Positions 63,723 through 64,000 of a stretch of 64,000 nt of DNA are shown piece after piece. Below the pieces are notes generated by a model, which made no database searches, was not told the origin of the DNA, and was given only the letters and a program-made list of their open reading frames with translations. Location of the stretch: NCBI GenBank assembly GCA_963822175.1, contig CAWGGJ010000010.1:186001-250000 (forward strand). The letters are read 5' to 3'. This stretch comes from FEB-25 sp963822175. GTDB taxonomy: Bacteria; Chloroflexota; Anaerolineae; Anaerolineales; UBA4823. The position numbers and the translations under genes were made by a program. Position 1 is the stretch's first letter, and each line of letters begins with the position of its first letter.

Positions 63723-64000
63723 TCAGCTGAGCACTACTACTTCTTGGCGTCGATCGTATGCTTTTACGCATTCCTTGGTTAAAGTCTGAAGGTGGCGAAT
63801 TGCCGCCGGTAAACCATCAGTTCCCAACAATTCTTGAACATTGTCGATAGCCTGTCCAACTTCTTCGCTTTTATCTAACAGGGTTGCATCAAATTCATAC
63901 AATTGAGCTAATTCTGTTTCATTAATTTTTACCGCTTCAAATAAACTGGAATATCCACGAGGAGCGGTATGCACCCTGTCAGCAAATGTACGTAATCTCA
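63723..64000 (-). CDS. Unknown protein, 5' part outside the window
   Basis: The C-terminal 91 residues of a minus-strand gene are visible; the frame is open to the window edge. The part seen is soluble and helical, acidic (FDATLLDKSEEVGQAIDN) with a hydrophobic end (RRQEVVVLS). It precedes the SPFH gene by 42 bases and is probably co-transcribed with it. No family is recognised. Confidence 0.6.
   Translation of the reverse strand, partial: RLRTFADRVHTAPRGYSSLFEAVKINETELAQLYEFDATLLDKSEEVGQAIDNVQELLGTDGLPAAIRHLQTLTKECVKAYDRRQEVVVLS

Overview
This window looks like chromosomal DNA of a bacterium, most likely an anaerobic or facultative member of the Chloroflexota (class Anaerolineae). The AT-leaning composition, actinobacterial/archaeal-type inositol-phosphate synthase, fused NuoCD, KorAB-type 2-oxoacid:ferredoxin oxidoreductase, an array of MttB-like methyltransferases and an SPFH protein with an excisionase-type tail support this. 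The assignment rests on gene recognition only; no database search was possible.

Layout. 1-4036 (+): end of tatC, then an operon of two thiolase-fold proteins that have both lost the nucleophilic cysteine and two DUF35 zinc-ribbon/OB partners. 4230-6722 (+): a large modular lipoprotein. 6784-17166 (-): korAB, an amidohydrolase, and a long unit nuoB-nuoCD-nuoI, a small 4-Cys protein, mrp, ricT and a PIG-L deacetylase. 17202-17910: a compact divergent control region with consensus promoters and inverted repeats, followed by a SufR-like regulator. 18011-26547 (+): a GntR regulator, a corrinoid protein, four MttB-family methyltransferases and an amidohydrolase, probably for demethylating quaternary or N-methylated amines. 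26563-37752 (-): glmS, glnS, tRNA-Gln, gltX and the rodA-mrdA-mreD-mreC-mreB cell-shape cluster. 37821-43227 (-): a C45-type Ntn hydrolase, ruvA, an RNA methyltransferase-like gene, ruvC, yebC and ino1.

43401-45941 is an accessory stretch: an intact tRNA-Pro(CGG), a partial duplicate of its 3' part 2.4 kb away, two decayed tyrosine-recombinase ends and two small cargo genes. It is best read as the remains of one or more elements that integrated at the tRNA. Next to it (46223-53753, +) lies a tightly packed four-gene DNA-end-processing operon: an AddB-like helicase relative, a UvrD-type helicase without nuclease domain, a stand-alone Fe-S RecB-family nuclease, and RecJ. This split AddAB-like arrangement is the strongest candidate for an under-described system here. 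The right part holds an L,D-transpeptidase, a hydrolase fused to a membrane domain, an ABC-F protein, htpG, an SCP2 protein, tRNA-Leu, plsX, a NERD-like protein and an SPFH protein.

A recurring anomaly is that several genes, including the normally essential glmS, glnS and gltX, are broken by single extra bases in short homopolymers. In every case the corrected length is a multiple of three and fits the family. This points to consensus sequence errors rather than gene decay, although widespread +1 frameshifting cannot be excluded from sequence alone.
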